A stretch of DNA of 64,000 nucleotides from Gonium pectorale (lineage: Eukaryota > Chlorophyta > Chlorophyceae > Chlamydomonadales > Volvocaceae): positions 2,328,869-2,392,868 of the forward strand of contig LSYV01000008.1 of NCBI GenBank assembly GCA_001584585.1. Direction: 5' to 3'. How positions within the stretch are numbered: the first letter of the stretch is position 1; every line of letters begins with the position of its first letter. The notes beneath the pieces were generated by a model. It was not told the DNA's origin and did no database searches. It saw only the letters and a program-made list of their open reading frames with translations. The position numbers and the translations under genes were made by a program. Below are positions 60,701 through 64,000 of the stretch, one piece after another.

Positions 60701-63700
60701 GTCAGCTGCCCCGCTGCAAGGGACAGCACAACCAGCCGCTGCGGCAGGCGCAGCGTAGGCGCCTCGGGGGCCGCTCCCGTCGCGTCCGTGGAGGTTGCCG
60801 CTAGGAGCGTCCAGGCGGCTCGCACAGACGATGGCGAGCACAGGCGCGCGTGCAAGGCTCGTGGCTCGGCGAGCAGGCAGTGCCGCAGCGGCGGGTGGCA
60901 CACCAGGGCCGCCGCCGCGTCGCGCACGGCTGACGCCGTATCTGCGTCGGCGCCCGCGGCAGAGGCTGCCCCGCCGCCGCCAGGCGTCGGGGGCAGAAGC
61001 ACGCCGCGTATGAGGACTTCCGACACGCTTGCCCAGACCAAGTCCGCCGGGAGACTGGCCTGCATCCGGGAGCGCACAGCGGCCTCGGCGCGGCAGAAGC
61101 CGCCAGGCAAGCCGGGCGGTGGCCCCAACAGAGCCCTCCGGCACGCAACCTCGTCCCACGACAACTCGGACCCGCCGCCGCCGCCGCGCGCCGAAGCCCC
61201 GTAGCTGCCGCCCGAAGCCGGCTCGCAGCAGAGGAGCGTCACGGCATCCACCAGCGCCAACTGGCCGTAGGAGACAGCGATCAGTATGAGCCGGAGGACG
61301 CCCTCCTGCGCCGCCGCAGCCAGCCATGGTGGCGAGGCCGCGCCGCCGCCGAAGCGCGGGCGCTGCGGGGAGTTGGCGCCGCTGATGCCGCCGCGCAGCC
61401 CGGCGTCCGGGAAGGCCGCAGCGGCGTCCGCCGCCAGGGCTGCCGGGTCGCTGAGCACGGCGCAACACACAGCCAGAAGCGAGCGCTGCAGCCGCTGCTC
61501 GGAACCCGGCCCCCCCACTGCCGCAGAGGCTGCCGAGTCGCTGAGCTCCAGTCTGACGGCTTCGAGGGCCAGCATCAATCCGCTGCCGGCCACGCTCCAA
61601 GCGTGTGCCGTGGCGCGCGATCTGGTGGCTACCGCTCCCGCTCGCGTTGCCCCGCTGGCTGGCCCCGTGCCCGGGCCCGTCGGCGACCCACGGGTCGCTT
61701 CCCCCGCGCTCCCCCTGCTCCCTCCGCCGCCGCCAGGCCCGGATACGTAGCAGCAGCACCGGACCCAGGCGAGGACGACACCCGCCAGCGGTAGCAGCAT
61801 CGTCTCCGCCTCCCCACTACCTCCGGGGCTGTTGGCGACTGGCGCGGCGCACAGTGCAGCCACTGCCTTCCCGGCTTGGCGCGACACCAGCCTGAGCCGC
61901 TCCGTGGGGTCGACCGGCAGCTCGGGGCTGCCATTGCCGCCGCCGCCGTCATGGGGGCTGCCGGCCGCCGGCGTGGCAGCGCGCCCCGTGAAAACGGACA
62001 CGAGGGCGGCTGCCAGCGGCGCGCATGCCTCCACACTAGCCCGCCACCGGACCGCGGAACTCGAGCCGGGAGCAGCACGCGCCTGCTCCAGCTGCTGCAC
62101 CGCGAGCTCCGACAGCCGCAGCAGTGGGACACGGGGCTGCGGAAGGCCCGGTGGCGCGGCCCCGGCGGCGCCCGCGACAGGGGCGGGCGGAGAGGCCGCG
62201 GCCGTGGGCGAGGGAGCTCCACCGGCGGACCCGGGGGTCGCAGTGGCCGACAGTGACTGCAGGTAGGGCGCCAGCTCTCCGACGAGCCAATGCTGGCCGT
62301 ACGAGGTGTCAGGTCGTTGAAACCTGAGAACGGGGCCGTAACACCGGGAGGGATGCATCATCGTGTGAATGTCCGCCCGTGGGCTGTCACGAAACGATCG
62401 CGATAAGCCTAGCTGCCATCAACACATTCAACGGCCCGTTACCGCCATCGGCAATGGCCCACGCTCCCTCATGAGATAAGCTGACCGCGCGCTCCATGCC
62501 CCTGCTCCCGATCCCGGGCATCCTGCAGCTGGGCACTCTTGTCCTTGGGCCCGGCCCCTCGAGGCGCGGACTGCAAAGCCTCCACAACCCCGCCCGCCCG
62601 CTCCCGCACTTACATCTCCCACCACGACCGCACATCCTGGCAGTCGGCCGCTGCGCCCGCGGCCGCCAGCACACCCGCACACTGCGTGACGCGCGACAGG
62701 TGGCGGCGCCCCGGGCCAGGCGGCACGCCGTAGCGGGTGGCCCAGCTGGTCAGGCGATCCAGTGCGGGCTGCACCAGGCCCGCCGCGACCAGCCTTCAGA
62801 GCACAGCGGCATGGCGAAGGGGCGGGGGTGACGCACAGAATGGGGGTGGCAGCGCTTACATGGTTGCGACCGTGGCTTGAGGCGTGGTGCGCACGAGATG
62901 TCGAGATGGATCGTGGCGAGTCGTGGGGGCGGGGCGGTGCAGCGTGCAGGCGCAAGGCGACGCCTGCCGACGGGCTACTCCGTTTCGCACCAGCCTTGCA
63001 CTGTGGAACGCCCCCCTCTACAGGTTCGGTCGGCCCAGAGCGTGCCCTCCCCACTACCAACGACATGCAGTCACCGGCGCTGTGACCCGATCGCAAGCCG
63101 TCGCTGACTGCCCGAACGGACCTGCTGGCCAGGGACTCCATGGCGGCCAGCGCCACGCCCGGCTGCAGTCGTAGGCGGTGCCACAGCAGCCCTCCACCGC
63201 CCTCCAGCGCTGCAGTGGCTGCGGCCGCGGTTGGCGCCGTCGGCGAGACGGTGGCCCACAGCGCCGTGGCCTCCACGTGCAGCCCCGCCAGGTGCAGCAG
63301 CAGCTGCGGGGCGCAGTGCCAGCACTGGCACGCCTCCAGCAGCGCCAGGCACCTTAGGGGGGCCGCGAACGCGCGCCAGCAGCTCATCATGGTCACGTCA
63401 TGGCACGTCGATTGCAAAGCGACAGGCAACCCAACCCCACCACTGCGTACGCGGTCAACTAGGAAAGCGGTCAGCGGCCCTCAACAGTGCGCATTCAGGG
63501 CCGAGCCGCTGAGCCTTGTAGGGACTCCGCACTTGGCCCTCCACACACCTGAGGAGCCACAGGTCGCCGTGGCGAACGGCCGAGGAGCCGGCCCCGGGCC
63601 GGGAGGCCCCCGCTTCACTCGTCCCGGACGCTGCATGCAGCTCCGCGGGCCGCGCCAGCCCCGCCGCCGCGCAGACCCCCGAGTACTCCGACGCGAACTT

Positions 63701-64000
63701 GAGCAGCGGCGCCGTCGCGCCAAACGGCACCGCCGGCAGCAGCGCCGCCGTCAGTACGGCATTCACGTGCCGGCACACCGCCGCCGCCACCGCCCGCTGC
63801 TGCCACGGCCGCAGCTGCCGCACCTCCGCCAGCAGGTCTGCGTCGCCGGCCGCGCCGCGGCCGCCGGGCGCCCGCCCGCCTCCGCCAGGGGCGGCGGCCT
63901 GCGGCTGCGGGCCGCGTGCGGCTGCGCCGCGATCGGTCGCTCCGTCGGCGTCCACGTCCATGGCGTCCGGCAGACCGGGCGATGCGGCAGGGCTGGGGGA
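57721..64000 (-). CDS. Very large hypothetical protein, 5' end beyond right edge
   Basis: Eight exons: 63549->64000, 63122-63382, 62614-62793, 60232-62323, 59930-59983, 58989-59714, 58407-58853 and 57721-58257. They give at least 1582 residues. Phases agree at every junction, for example WWE-M-FQRPDTSYGQ across the 62323/62614 intron. One donor (63121, AG|GTCCGT) is weak. The protein is rich in Ala/Leu/Gly with long helical stretches (RLSELAVQQLEQARAA, SWLLLRLLVDEQAMLATVAT, LLHVLCALVCGQWASWL) separated by poly-Gly/Ser/Ala linkers, which suggests an alpha-solenoid. It ends with a moderately hydrophobic segment and a basic tail (VGAVRIRRPPPAR). No MYND finger or enzyme motif is present. A Met at 63961 is a possible start, but the frame stays open to the edge. 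Function unknown. Confidence 0.78.

Overview
The window is nuclear DNA from a GC-rich green alga, most likely a volvocine or other chlamydomonadalean chlorophyte. Four things point there. The genes are dense in introns with GT-AG (and a few GC-AG) junctions. The pentamer TGTAA, the usual chlorophyte poly(A) signal, lies downstream of several stop codons. The predicted proteins carry long Ala/Gly/Ser/Pro/Gln low-complexity linkers. There is also a very large MYND-finger protein of a type I recall from volvocine genomes. The gene models below were built by hand: I chained exons so that splice phases agree and protein-family alignments continue across each junction. No transcript data were available.

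Layout. 1-3500 (minus) is the 5' part of a large hypothetical gene cut by the left edge. 3864-6172 (minus) encodes an Elf1-type transcription elongation factor with an unusually long acidic tail. 6707-8757 (plus) encodes a 139-residue acidic protein of unknown function, convergent with 9689-13412 (minus), a 1049-residue protein with an RGG-box C-terminus. 14394-16789 (minus) is a membrane-anchored cyclophilin-like protein whose active site is largely lost. 17964-22243 (minus) is the MYND protein. 23499-26072 (minus) is a cyclophilin with an intact active site and a bipartite thylakoid-lumen targeting sequence. 27808-33337 (minus) is an armadillo-repeat protein, divergent from 34298-38326 (plus), a three-RRM protein resembling RBM45/DRB1. 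41051-45739 (plus) is an aldo/keto-reductase-fold protein that appears to lack catalytic residues. 46542-47037 (minus) is a LINE fragment beside a 20-base assembly gap, followed by about 3 kb with no convincing gene. 50207-51199 (minus) is a small membrane protein with a plastid-like N-terminus, divergent from 51598-56257 (plus), a Hippo/SIK1-type Ste20 kinase. 57721 to the right edge (minus) is a very large hypothetical protein.

There is no operon logic here; these are independent eukaryotic genes. The relationships that can be read from the sequence are the two cyclophilin genes, which share three intron positions and the EPVVTQ motif and so look like an old duplication; three divergent gene pairs with compact shared upstream regions; and one convergent pair whose poly(A) signals sit within 25 bp of each other. 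I found no clear candidate for a wholly new biological system. The best leads are the cyclophilin pseudoenzyme, the aldo/keto-reductase pseudoenzyme, the extended Elf1 and the small unrecognised membrane protein.
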